From JAWLCQ01 sp041687095 (GTDB lineage: Bacteria > Planctomycetota > Phycisphaerae > SM23-33): 26,695 nt of DNA. Under the pieces are notes generated by a model that was given only the letters and a program-made list of their open reading frames with translations, was not told the origin of the DNA and made no database searches. The stretch is from NCBI GenBank assembly GCA_041687095.1, contig JAWLCQ010000054.1, positions 1-26,695 on the forward strand, given 5' to 3'. The position numbers and the translations under genes were made by a program. Shown here in pieces: positions 14,542 through 22,570 of this stretch (position 1 is its first letter; each line of letters opens with the position of its first letter).

Positions 14542-16977
14542 ATGACCCCCGAGTCCCAGCGCCCCGTCGTCCTGTCCGACCGCACCGGACCGAGCCTCGC
14601 CATCGCCCTGCCCCGCAACGCCGCGTCCGTGCTGGAGTACGCCGCGGAGGAACTCCGTACGCACGTCCACGCCCTCGCCGGGGCGTCGCCCGCGCTGCGG
14701 CGGGACCGGATGGCGAAGGCGAACGTCGTGCTCGGGGACCCCGACGCCGCCGTCGCGGCCGGGATCGACGTCGAACGCCTGCAGCTCGCGCCCGAAGCCT
14801 TCCACCTCGAAGCCCGCGACGGGACGCTGTACGTTCTGGGCGGCAGCGGGCGGGGCGTGCTGTACGGGGTGTACGATCTGCTGGAGTCGCTGGGCGTCCG
14901 CTGGTACGCCCCCGACGTCACGCACGTCCCGCGCCTCCCGCGCGTCGAGGTCCACCCCACCGCCCGCGCAGGCGCACCGGCCTTCGAGTACCGCGACGTC
15001 TTCGCCTGGGAGTGCGGGGACCCCGCGTGGTGGGCGCGGAACCGCCTCAACGGCAACTACGTCCCGCTGCCCGATTACATGGGCGGGAGCGTGACGTACG
15101 GGATGCACGTGCACACGTTCTACGCCCTCGTGCCCCCGGGGGAGTTCTTCGCGACGCACCCGGAGTACTACAGCCTCCTCGACGGGGTCCGCACGCACGA
15201 GACGGCCCAGTTGTGCCTGTCGAACCCCGACGTCCTCCGCATCGCCACCGAGCGCCTCCTGCAGCGCATGGCCGCCCGCCCCGACGCCACCATCTGGTCC
15301 GTCAGCCAGAACGACTGGGAGGGCTACTGCCAGTGCCCCGCATGCAACGCCCTCGCCCAGCGCTACGGGACGCAGGCGGGCGTGCTGCTGCACTTCGTCA
15401 ACGCCGTCGCCGCCGAGACGAGCAGGCACTTCCCCGACAAGCTCATCGACACCATCGCCTACATGTACACCGTGGACGCCCCGCGGGGCATCGTCCCGCA
15501 CCCCAACGTCCGCGTCCGCCTGTGCCCCATCCGCTGCTGCCAGGGCCACCCCTTCGGGACCTGCGACCACCCCGAGAGCCTCCGCGCCCTCAAGGCGCTG
15601 CAGGACTGGTCGGCGATCACGAAGCAGTTGTACATCTGGCACTACTGCACGAACTTCTCGCACTACCCGCTGCCCATGGCCGACTTCGACGAACTCGCGG
15701 GCAACGTGGACCTCTACCGCCGCACGGGCGTGTACGGGCTCTTCATGCAGGGCATGGGCGAGGACGGGGGCGGGGCGGAGGCGATGGCCCTGCGCGGGTG
15801 GGTGCTGAGCAAGCTGCTGTGGAGCGGGGGCGGGGACGTGTGGAAGCTCGTGGACGAGTTCCTCCCCGCGTACTACGGAAACGCGGCTCCGCAGGTCCGC
15901 GAGTACCTCGACCGCTTCCACCAGCGTGTCCGCGAGGACCGCTCGGTCCACCCGCTGCTGTACGATCCCCCGACCGACAAGCTGTTCGACGGGGGGATCG
16001 TCGAGGAGTGCGACGCGGTCCTCCGCGAAGGGGAGCGCAAGGCGAGCGGGGACGCTCGCAAGCGCGTCCGCCTGCTCCGTGGGGGCCTGACGTACGCCCG
16101 CTGCTACCGAGCGGCCGGTCGCTTCCAGCGGGAGGGCGATGTGCTGAAGAGCGAAGCCTCCCCCGAGGCCGTCCGCGACTTCGACGCCCTCGTCCGCGAC
16201 CGCAAGTCCGCCGGCGTCCGTCGCATCCGCGAAGCCAACGAACTCGACGTGACGGCGAGCCAGCTCCGCAACCGCCTCGCCGACCACCCCCTCCGGTGGA
16301 TCGAGGGCGAGGGCATGCGGGTCGCGGTCGCGCCCGACCTGGGCGGGCGGATCGTCGAGTGGTGGGCGGACGATCGCCAGTGGCTCGCCCCGCCCGACCC
16401 CGCCAACCCGCACCTGCTGTACCCCATGAACGAGGGCTACGCCGAGTACGCCATCCGCGGAGCGTACAGCTTCGACGGGTGGGGCGTGCCCTACCGCGCC
16501 CGCCAGCGGGACGGGAAACTCACCCTCACCGCCGACCTGCCCAGCGGGTTCCGCATGTCCCGCACGCTGGAGCTGCGCGACGGGGCGCTGCACATCGCAT
16601 CCTCGCTGCTCAACCGCGGGAGCGGGCCGCTGAACATCGCCTGGGCGTGCGGGCTGCACCTCAGCGCCCCCGACGCCCAGCGCATTCACTTCCGCACCCG
16701 CGGGGGCGAGGACCGCTCCTACCCCGCCCCCGAACTGCCCGACGGGTACTACGCGGGGACCGTTCTGGAGGGGGCGAACGTCCCCGACGGGACCTGGACC
16801 GTCGACCTCCCCGCCCACCGCGTGGTGCATACGTTCACCACCGACGGGCTGGGGCGGGTGGTCCTCAACCGCGTGACGGGCAACACCGCCGTCTGCCTGG
16901 ACCTCCGCACGCGAACCGGCCCCGTCGCCCGCGGGGAGGCGATCACCATGCGCCAGACGGTCCGCGTGGAGCGGTAG
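14542..16977 (+). CDS. DUF4838 protein with alpha-glucuronidase-like N-terminus
   Basis: The 811-residue protein has an N-terminal domain (about 5-140) resembling the GH67/GH20b accessory domain: AIALPRNAASVLEYAAEELR, then LGGSGRGVLYGVYDLLESLGVRWY-type text. A DUF4838-like TIM-barrel part follows, with the motif SQNDWEGYCQCPAC (255-268) and later LCPIRCCQGHPFGTCDHPES and LYIWHYCTNFSHYPLP. The C-terminal ~230 residues are beta-rich and resemble a mutarotase-like sugar-binding domain (VAVAPDLGGRIVEWW). There is no signal peptide. AAAGGA stands 6 bases before ATG 14542. DUF4838 proteins are common in polysaccharide loci of this kind of bacteria; activity on uronic acid-containing oligosaccharides is plausible but unproven. 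Related repeat blocks flank the gene on both sides. Confidence 0.87.
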   Translation: MTPESQRPVVLSDRTGPSLAIALPRNAASVLEYAAEELRTHVHALAGASPALRRDRMAKANVVLGDPDAAVAAGIDVERLQLAPEAFHLEARDGTLYVLGGSGRGVLYGVYDLLESLGVRWYAPDVTHVPRLPRVEVHPTARAGAPAFEYRDVFAWECGDPAWWARNRLNGNYVPLPDYMGGSVTYGMHVHTFYALVPPGEFFATHPEYYSLLDGVRTHETAQLCLSNPDVLRIATERLLQRMAARPDATIWSVSQNDWEGYCQCPACNALAQRYGTQAGVLLHFVNAVAAETSRHFPDKLIDTIAYMYTVDAPRGIVPHPNVRVRLCPIRCCQGHPFGTCDHPESLRALKALQDWSAITKQLYIWHYCTNFSHYPLPMADFDELAGNVDLYRRTGVYGLFMQGMGEDGGGAEAMALRGWVLSKLLWSGGGDVWKLVDEFLPAYYGNAAPQVREYLDRFHQRVREDRSVHPLLYDPPTDKLFDGGIVEECDAVLREGERKASGDARKRVRLLRGGLTYARCYRAAGRFQREGDVLKSEASPEAVRDFDALVRDRKSAGVRRIREANELDVTASQLRNRLADHPLRWIEGEGMRVAVAPDLGGRIVEWWADDRQWLAPPDPANPHLLYPMNEGYAEYAIRGAYSFDGWGVPYRARQRDGKLTLTADLPSGFRMSRTLELRDGALHIASSLLNRGSGPLNIAWACGLHLSAPDAQRIHFRTRGGEDRSYPAPELPDGYYAGTVLEGANVPDGTWTVDLPAHRVVHTFTTDGLGRVVLNRVTGNTAVCLDLRTRTGPVARGEAITMRQTVRVER

Positions 16978-16985
16978 GCAATCCC

Positions 16986-17039
16986 GTGTGCGACGCCCCA
17001 AGCGCGTGCGACGCCCCAAGCGTGTGCGACGCCCCAAGT
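16986..17039. repeat. 18-bp tandem repeat GTGCGACGCCCCAAGC, three units
   Basis: Three consecutive 18-base units start at 16986, 17004 and 17022, each reading GYGTGCGACGCCCCAAGY. A fourth, altered half-unit (GCGTGCGTTGGGG) runs into the element at 17052. They begin 8 bases after the stop of the DUF4838 gene. Confidence 0.9.
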
Positions 17040-17051
17040 GCGTGCGTTGGG

Positions 17052-17210
17052 GGTCTCCTGACCCCCAACGTCCGGGAACGTCCACAGAGCTTCCGCGACA
17101 GCGTTACGGCGGCGCGTCGGTCGCGGCGGCCGCCGCCGCGAAGGGGGTGCTCAAACGACGCTTCCGCGGACGCGTCCCTCCCCCTCCGGGACGCCGGGGG
17201 TCAGGAGACC
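17052..17210. mobile_element. MITE-like element, copy A (159 bp)
   Basis: It is bounded by GGTCTCCTGACCCCC and its perfect reverse complement GGGGGTCAGGAGACC, and the complementarity continues weakly inward (AACGTCC / GGACGCC). The left ~90 bases are nearly identical to copy B at 17549 and include CGTCCGGGAACGTCCACAG and GGCGGCGCGTCGGTCGC; the right half diverges. There is no coding capacity. No target-site duplication is obvious because further inverted repeats abut the ends. A non-autonomous element is inferred. Confidence 0.65.
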
Positions 17211-17279
17211 TCGTTGTTCTACACATCTCGGCGCCCTGGCGGGCGTCGGTCCGATAGCCCCGACAGGGGCGCGGGACAG

Positions 17280-17495
17280 TAGCCGGGGGTGGAGCGCAGC
17301 GGAACCCCCGGAAGGCGGCTCCGTTCTTCAGAGCCCCGATAGGGGCGAGGGAGCTGCAGGGATTCTCACGAGGTCCCGCCCTCCGTCTCCCTCGCCCCTA
17401 TCGGGGCTCCGTCTCTCCTGGGCCGATACCGGGGGCTCCGCTGCGCTGCGCCCCCGGCTATTCTCCCTCGCCCCTTCGGGGCGAAGAAGCCGCCT
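17280..17495. repeat. Nested inverted repeat at the centre of the palindrome
   Basis: TAGCCGGGGGTGGAGCGCAG (from 17280) pairs with GCGCTGCGCCCCCGGCTA (to 17460). GGCGGCTCCGTTCTTC pairs with GAAGAAGCCGCC near 17481-17492. AGCCCCGATAGGGGCGAGGG (from 17333) pairs with CCCTCGCCCCTATCGGGGCT (to 17409). Outside these, CTCGTTGTTCTACACATCTC (17210-17229) pairs with GAGATGTGTAGAACAACGAG (17530-17549). Confidence 0.85.
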
Positions 17496-17548
17496 GCATC
17501 CAAGTCGCATCGTGCGGGACATTCACGGCGAGATGTGTAGAACAACGA

Positions 17549-17710
17549 GGTCTCCTGACCCCCAACGTCCGGGAACGTCCACAGAGCTTCCGCGCCAGCG
17601 TTACGGCGGCGCGTCGGTCGCGGCGGCCGCCGCCGCGAAAGGGGGCGCTCCCATGGCGCTGACGCGGAGGCGTTCCTCGCCCCTCCCGGAACGCCGGGGG
17701 TCAGGAGACC
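17549..17710. mobile_element. MITE-like element, copy B (162 bp)
   Basis: It has the same 15-base termini and orientation as copy A, and the left ~90 bases match with about one substitution (CGCGCCAGC against CGCGACAGC). The right half differs (CATGGCGCTGACGCGGAGG) before rejoining at GGAACGCCGGGGGTCAGG. Its right end is overlapped by the 34-base-period words. Confidence 0.65.
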
Positions 17711-17753
17711 CCCGGCGCACGCGCTGAGGGCGGGTCAGGAGACCCCCGGCGCA
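17701..17753. repeat. CAGGAGACCCCCGGCGCA direct repeat, 34-base period, copy 2
   Basis: Two copies of TCAGGAGACCCCCGGCGCA start at 17701 and 17735, with the same 34-base spacing as the pair at 14323 and 14357. Confidence 0.85.
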
Positions 17754-17776
17754 GGCGCTGGATGCGCGAGATGGGG

Positions 17777-17820
17777 TATAATGCGGGAGCTTGTATGATT
17801 CCCGGACGTTCCCAAGGAGG
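17777..17820 (+). promoter_or_regulatory. -10 element and strong ribosome site for the glycyl radical enzyme
   Basis: A perfect TATAAT lies at 17777-17782 with no good -35 at the usual distance. AAGGAGG at 17814-17820 stands 9 bases before ATG 17830 and is the strongest Shine-Dalgarno sequence in the window; it fixes the start over the in-frame TTG 39 bases upstream. The ribosome site is firm, the promoter tentative. Confidence 0.5.
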
Positions 17821-17829
17821 ACCAGACGC

Positions 17830-19953
17830 ATGGGTACGGTGGTGTCGGAGTCGAGCACGGTCTGCCGCCTGTCGGAGGCGACGCGCGAGCTGGCCCGCCG
17901 TGCGCGGGCGGGCGAGTGGGGACGGGGGCTCGTGAACCCGCCGATCCTCCTGGAGCCCGGGGAGATCGACGGCCTCTCGGGACCGATGCAGGTCGCCCTG
18001 GGCGTGCGGCGGATCGCGGAGCAGGCGCCCCTGCGGATCGTCGCGGGCGAGAAGCTCGTCGGGGCCGCCACCCTCGAGCGGGCGACCTGGCACGTCCTGC
18101 CCGTCGGCGTGCGGGACCGCGACACGATCTACTGGTCCACGTCGCACACGACCATCGACTTCGAGCGTGGGCTGCGGGAGGGCTACGCGGGGATCCGCCG
18201 GCGGATCGACGAGCGGGTCGCCCGCGGCGGGCTCGATGAGAAGGGCCGGGACTTCCTCAACGCCCTCCGCATCTGCCTCGATGCAGCCGCGATCTGGCAC
18301 GGGCGGTACGTCGAGGCCCTCGAGCGGCTGATCGCGGAATCGGATGGTCCCCAGCAGTCGGAGTACCGCCAGCTCCTCGACACGCTCCGCGCCGTCCCCG
18401 AGCAGCCCCCGCGCGACTTCCGTCAGGCGGTGCAGGCGCTGTGGATGCTGTTCGACTTCCAGCGGCTGTGCGGGAACTGGTCGGGCCTGGGGCGGATCGA
18501 CAAGATGCTCGGGCCGTACCTCTCCGCCGACCTCGCGAGCGGAAAGCTGACGCTGGACGACGCCCGCGAGCTGCTCGCCCATTTCTGGATCAAGGGCTGC
18601 GAGTGGGTGGGCGCCCCGCGATACCTCCAGGGCACGGGCGACGCGCAGTACTACCAGAACGTCATCCTCGGGGGGATCGACGAGGACGGGAACGACGTGA
18701 CGAACGAGGTGACGTACCTCGTCCTGGACATCGTCGAGGAGCTGCGGATCAACGAGTACCCCATCGCGGTCCGCATCGCCCCCGACTCCCCGCCCCGCCT
18801 CCTCCGCCGCATCGCCGAGGTGCAGCGGCTCGGCGGGGGCATCGTCGCGATCTACAACGAGCGGCAGATCATCGACTCGCTCGTCGCGTTCGGATACCCG
18901 CTCCGCGAGGCTCGCAACTTCACCAACGACGGCTGTTGGGAGGTGCTCATCCCGGGCAGGACGAAGTTCGGGTACCTGCCCTTCGACGTCCTCGCCGTCC
19001 TGCAGCAGACGCTGGGGGTGACGGGCGACGCGCCCCCCGCGGAGTTCCCCGACTTCGAGTCGCTCTACGCCGCCTTCCGCCAGCGCCTGGCGGATCGCAT
19101 CGCCGACGTCCACCGCCTCGCCGACGGGACGATCAACGGCGGGCCCGCCACGCTGGTGTCGCTGCTGGTGGACGACTGCATCGAGCGCGCCCGCGGGTAC
19201 AACGACGGGGGACCCCGCTACACCGTCGCCGCCCCCCACGCCGGCGGCCTCCCCGACGCCGCCAACAGCCTTCTCGCCCTCCGCCGCCTGGTCTACGAGC
19301 AGCGGCGGCTGTCCTTGCCCCAACTCGTCGCCATCCTCCGCGCCGACTGGGCTGGCCATGAACCGCTCCGCCGCGAGGTGGCGTCCTGGAAGTACTACGG
19401 CAACGACGACCTGTCCGCCGACGAACTCGCCCGCCGCGTCTTCGACGACTTCCTCACCGAGACCGCACGCGTCAAGGAGCGCTGCGGTGTGCTCCGCCCC
19501 CCGGGGGTGAGCACGTTCGGACGGGAGATCGAGTGGAGGCCCCACCGCGGAGCGACGGCGGCGGGGTCCCGGGCGGGCGATACGCTCGCCACGAACTTCT
19601 CCCCCTCCCCCGGGACCGATAGGTCAGGCCCGACGGCCGTGCTGTCCTCCATTGGGCGCATGGGCCTGCAGAGACTCACCAACGGGACCGCCGTCGAACT
19701 CAAGATGCACCCCTCCGCCGTCGCGGGCGAGGCGGGGCTGCGTGCGATGGAGGCCATCCTCCGCACGTTTCTGGCGCTGGGGGGGATCTACCTGCAGATC
19801 GACGTGGTGGACAACGCCGTCCTCCGCGACGCCCAGGAGCACCCCGAGAACCACCAGTCCCTCGCCGTCCGCGTCAGCGGCTGGAGCGCGCGGTTCGTCA
19901 CCCTCGCGAAGGAGTGGCAGGACATGATTATTCGGCGGACGGAGCAGAAGTAG
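17830..19953 (+). CDS. Glycyl radical enzyme (PFL family), unknown substrate
   Basis: Glycyl radical enzymes carry a stable backbone radical that generates a thiyl radical to attack the substrate; they are oxygen-sensitive. The 707-residue protein has both catalytic hallmarks. The thiyl loop is FTNDGCWEVLIPG with C369 and E371 (the Cys-x-Glu of lyases and dehydratases rather than the Cys-Cys of pyruvate formate-lyase). The C-terminal radical loop is RVSGWSARFV with G684. Other family blocks are present: GEKLVGAAT, GLGRIDKMLGPYLSADLASG, YYQNVILGGIDEDGNDVTNE and EELRINEYPIAVRI. It is shorter than most characterised members (about 780-850). No radical-SAM activase lies beside it, which is unusual. 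It faces the minus-strand sulfatase gene. Dehydration or C-S, C-N or C-C cleavage are all possible; the substrate cannot be read from the sequence. Confidence 0.93.
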   Translation: MGTVVSESSTVCRLSEATRELARRARAGEWGRGLVNPPILLEPGEIDGLSGPMQVALGVRRIAEQAPLRIVAGEKLVGAATLERATWHVLPVGVRDRDTIYWSTSHTTIDFERGLREGYAGIRRRIDERVARGGLDEKGRDFLNALRICLDAAAIWHGRYVEALERLIAESDGPQQSEYRQLLDTLRAVPEQPPRDFRQAVQALWMLFDFQRLCGNWSGLGRIDKMLGPYLSADLASGKLTLDDARELLAHFWIKGCEWVGAPRYLQGTGDAQYYQNVILGGIDEDGNDVTNEVTYLVLDIVEELRINEYPIAVRIAPDSPPRLLRRIAEVQRLGGGIVAIYNERQIIDSLVAFGYPLREARNFTNDGCWEVLIPGRTKFGYLPFDVLAVLQQTLGVTGDAPPAEFPDFESLYAAFRQRLADRIADVHRLADGTINGGPATLVSLLVDDCIERARGYNDGGPRYTVAAPHAGGLPDAANSLLALRRLVYEQRRLSLPQLVAILRADWAGHEPLRREVASWKYYGNDDLSADELARRVFDDFLTETARVKERCGVLRPPGVSTFGREIEWRPHRGATAAGSRAGDTLATNFSPSPGTDRSGPTAVLSSIGRMGLQRLTNGTAVELKMHPSAVAGEAGLRAMEAILRTFLALGGIYLQIDVVDNAVLRDAQEHPENHQSLAVRVSGWSARFVTLAKEWQDMIIRRTEQK

Positions 19954-20013
19954 AACCGGCTTCCCACCCCGGATGCCGGGCGCCGGGTGCGGGGTGCGGG
20001 GTGCGGGGTGCGG

Positions 20014-20086
20014 GGTGCCACGGCTGCGCTGTTTGCAGCCGTGCCGTCAGGGGAGGCACGGCTGCAAACAGCGCAGCCGTGGCACC
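20014..20086. repeat. GGTGCCACGGCTGCGC inverted repeat, copy 2
   Basis: Perfect 30-base arms (20014-20043 and 20057-20086) with a 13-base loop form a strong hairpin between the convergent glycyl radical enzyme and sulfatase genes, well placed as a bidirectional terminator. A run of GGGGTGC units (about 19983-20017) leads into it. Arms differ from copy 1 at only two or three bases. The remaining 19954-20143 has no gene. Confidence 0.94.
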
Positions 20087-20143
20087 CAACGCGTCCGCCT
20101 CTTCCGTCGCCGATCTTCCGTCGCCGGTCTTCGGTCTCCGGTC

Positions 20144-21616
20144 CTACTTCGCGAGCACTTCCGGCGGGAAGTTGCGGGTCAGGCGGGTGTGGGGGACCAC
20201 GTCGGACGTATGGATGTACCAGTCGAGCATCCGCTGCTCGAGCTGGCGCTGGATGGGGGCGTGCTCGGGCTTTCCGTAGAGGTTGTGCAGTTCGTCGGGA
20301 TCGGTCCGCAGGTCGTACAGCTCGCTCACGTCCAGCGGGCGGCGGATGAGCTTGTGCGTCGCGGTCCGCAGCATGGTGCAGCGGACGGAGCCCTCCGGGC
20401 GCTGCTGCTGCTGGAGGCCCTTGGGGTAGTAGATCCCGTCGGTCGTGTTCCCGATGTCCTGGAACCCCCCGGGCGTGCCCTCGAAGCAGTGGGGCTCGTG
20501 CGGGTCGTACCCGCCCTCGGCGTAGATGGTGCGATCGGCGTCCCCGGGGGCCCCGGCGAGCTGGTCGGCCATCGAGAGGGCGAAGTGCGTGTGCTTGGCC
20601 TCCACGCCCGCGAGTTGCAGCGTCGTGGGGACGATGTCGAAGCACTCGGTGGGCGAGGTCACGACGTGCCCTTCGCTGCACCCGGGCGCGCGGACGATCA
20701 TGGGCACGCGGGTGAGGCAGTCGTCCAGCCCCCCCTGCCACTTCTCGACGAGCCCGTAGTCGCCCGCCCACTCGCCGTGGTCGGAGAAGAAGAACGTCGC
20801 GGTGTCGTCGTCCAGCCCCGTCTCCTCCAGCGCATCGAGCACGCGCCCGAGCATGGCATCGACGTAGGAGATCTGCCCGAGGTACACCGCGCGGAGCTTG
20901 CGGAAGATGGCTTCGTCCAGCTCGCCCAGGCGGCGGTACTGGCGGATGAGGGCGTGGAAGGCGGGCTTGTCCGGGAGTTCGGCGGGGCGGCGGTTCGTCA
21001 GCGCCGGGTCGTCTGGGTCGTACATGTCGTACCAAGGCTGGGGGCAGGAGAAGGGGCAGTGCGGCTGGACGATGGGGAGGAAGAGCATGAACGGCGGGTC
21101 GTCGGGCTTGCGGGAGCGGAGGAAATCCACCGCTTGCTCGACGAGATGCCAGTCGGTGAGATGGTCGGGGCTGGGCCCGTAGAGGAAGGACCAGTACCCG
21201 GGCTCGTCGGGGCGGAAGATGTCCCGCGAGCCGCCCCCCATCCACTGCCAGTCGTGGACCTTCGTGACGGAGTCCGCGAAGCTCTCGGGGGCGAGCAAGT
21301 CGTTTTTGCCGATCCAGTGTACGTCGTACCCCGCCTGCTTGAGGTAGCGGAGCGTGTTGGGCTCGTCGGGAGCGAGCGTGTGCCACAGCGTGCGGTGCCC
21401 GCGGACGTGCGGGTACCAGCCCGTCATGAAGCTGCACCGCGAGGGCGTGCAGACGGTGTGCTGGACGTGGCACTGGTCGAAGCGGACGCCCCCGGCTGCG
21501 AGGCGGTCGATGTTGGGCGTCTTCGCCAGCGGATGCCCGTAGCACCCCAGCATGTCCGCCCGCATCTGGTCGGGGTTGAAGTAGATCACGTTCGGCCGAC
21601 GGTTCGTGGTGCTCAT
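20144..21616 (-). CDS. Type I sulfatase (Cys-type), second copy
   Basis: The 490-residue protein has the formylglycine motif CTPSR (C56-R60) in HTVCTPSRCSFMTG, the metal site NPDQMR (14-19) and FSDHGEWAGDYG. It has no signal peptide. It is clearly different from the sulfatase at 12249 and closer in style to choline- or aryl-sulfatase-type proteins acting on small substrates. Its ATG (21616) overlaps the TGA of the nuclease gene as ATGA, so it is probably translated by re-initiation after that gene. An in-frame ATG 57 bases upstream lies inside the nuclease gene and is unlikely. Activity needs a maturase encoded elsewhere. Substrate unknown. Confidence 0.93.
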   Translation of the reverse strand: MSTTNRRPNVIYFNPDQMRADMLGCYGHPLAKTPNIDRLAAGGVRFDQCHVQHTVCTPSRCSFMTGWYPHVRGHRTLWHTLAPDEPNTLRYLKQAGYDVHWIGKNDLLAPESFADSVTKVHDWQWMGGGSRDIFRPDEPGYWSFLYGPSPDHLTDWHLVEQAVDFLRSRKPDDPPFMLFLPIVQPHCPFSCPQPWYDMYDPDDPALTNRRPAELPDKPAFHALIRQYRRLGELDEAIFRKLRAVYLGQISYVDAMLGRVLDALEETGLDDDTATFFFSDHGEWAGDYGLVEKWQGGLDDCLTRVPMIVRAPGCSEGHVVTSPTECFDIVPTTLQLAGVEAKHTHFALSMADQLAGAPGDADRTIYAEGGYDPHEPHCFEGTPGGFQDIGNTTDGIYYPKGLQQQQRPEGSVRCTMLRTATHKLIRRPLDVSELYDLRTDPDELHNLYGKPEHAPIQRQLEQRMLDWYIHTSDVVPHTRLTRNFPPEVLAK

Positions 21617-22518
21617 CGCTCCGTCTCCCGCTCGTGCCACTCCGGAATCTCGACCTTCGCCGAGTCCTCCCACGCGGTCCGCAGCAGCGACGCGGTGAAC
21701 GCCACCGCCCGCCGCGCCCGCTCGCGGGCGAAGTCGGCGGCCTCGCCGTCGGGGGGCAGCGCGGCGTCGAGGGCGGGCAGGTGGGGCTCCAGCGTATACA
21801 CGCGGTCCACCAAGGCGTGCGATTCGCGCAGTTGCCCCAGCACGGCCGTCATCACGTCGGGGACCGCCCGCACGTCGTTGGCGTCAACCTGCAGCGGCTC
21901 GTCGGGGGGGAGTTTCTGGACGAGGGCGTCGACCTTCAGATGGATCCCAGTCCGGGGGCTCTTCCCGTCCGCACCCACGCGCCCGTTGTAGTGGATGGTG
22001 GTGTGCAGGGGCTGGGTGAGATCGGCGGCGTAGTGGGCGAGGTGTCCGGCGAGGACGAGGCACTTGGCGCGGACGTGCGGGTTGCCCGGCCAGCGGCGGT
22101 GCTCGGCGAGGGCGACGGTGAGCTTCTGGACGGTTTCGGTGAGGGCGTACGGCAGCAGGCCGACCTTGGACGGATCCACGTCGTTCTTCGCGCACCAGGT
22201 GAGCAGTTCGTACCGCCCGGCGGGGATCTCCGCGCCCTTCAGCAGCTCGATGTCGAAGTAGTGCTCGGGCGAGGCGGCCGCGTGCAGCAGCGCGGGGGCG
22301 AGCGGGCGCGTCCAGGTGTCGGGGTCGAGCGAGCAGTGGGCGACCGTCGCCTTGCCCTCGACGAGGAACGCCGGCAAAGCCTCCTTCGCCGCCTCGACCG
22401 CCTCCAGCGCGATCCGCCGATGCCCCTCCCCCAACCACGCTTGCACGCTCGCATTCACGACGAGCAGCGCCCCCACCGCCGCGAGAATCCCAAGGCGTTG
22501 ACGAGATGCGATCATCAT
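21613..22518 (-). CDS. Exported S1/P1-type zinc nuclease/phospholipase C-like phosphodiesterase
   Basis: The 301-residue precursor has a signal peptide (residues 1-27: basic start, hydrophobic ILAAVGALLVV, ending SVQA). Cleavage after A27 would leave W28 as the new N-terminus in WLGEGH. In P1 nuclease the mature N-terminal Trp and a His five residues later bind the trinuclear zinc site; that spacing is preserved here (W28, H33). Further ligands fit: D in LDPDTW, H in EHYFDIE, HLAHYAADLTQPLH and GIHLKVD. It should act outside the cytoplasm on phosphodiesters (nucleic acid or phospholipid). Start 22518 has GAGGAG 7 bases upstream. It is first of a two-gene unit with the sulfatase (ATGA overlap). 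Confidence 0.88.
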   Translation of the reverse strand: MMIASRQRLGILAAVGALLVVNASVQAWLGEGHRRIALEAVEAAKEALPAFLVEGKATVAHCSLDPDTWTRPLAPALLHAAASPEHYFDIELLKGAEIPAGRYELLTWCAKNDVDPSKVGLLPYALTETVQKLTVALAEHRRWPGNPHVRAKCLVLAGHLAHYAADLTQPLHTTIHYNGRVGADGKSPRTGIHLKVDALVQKLPPDEPLQVDANDVRAVPDVMTAVLGQLRESHALVDRVYTLEPHLPALDAALPPDGEAADFARERARRAVAFTASLLRTAWEDSAKVEIPEWHERETER

Positions 22519-22570
22519 CGGATGCTCCTCATCGCGAAGCGGCGTGAACCATAACCAGCCAAGGACACAA

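Noticed and set aside
14443..17282. Large alternative frames over the DUF4838 gene on both strands
   Set aside because: They are Arg/Pro or Gly/Val-rich shadows without motifs, whereas the 14542 frame has a ribosome site and family motifs.
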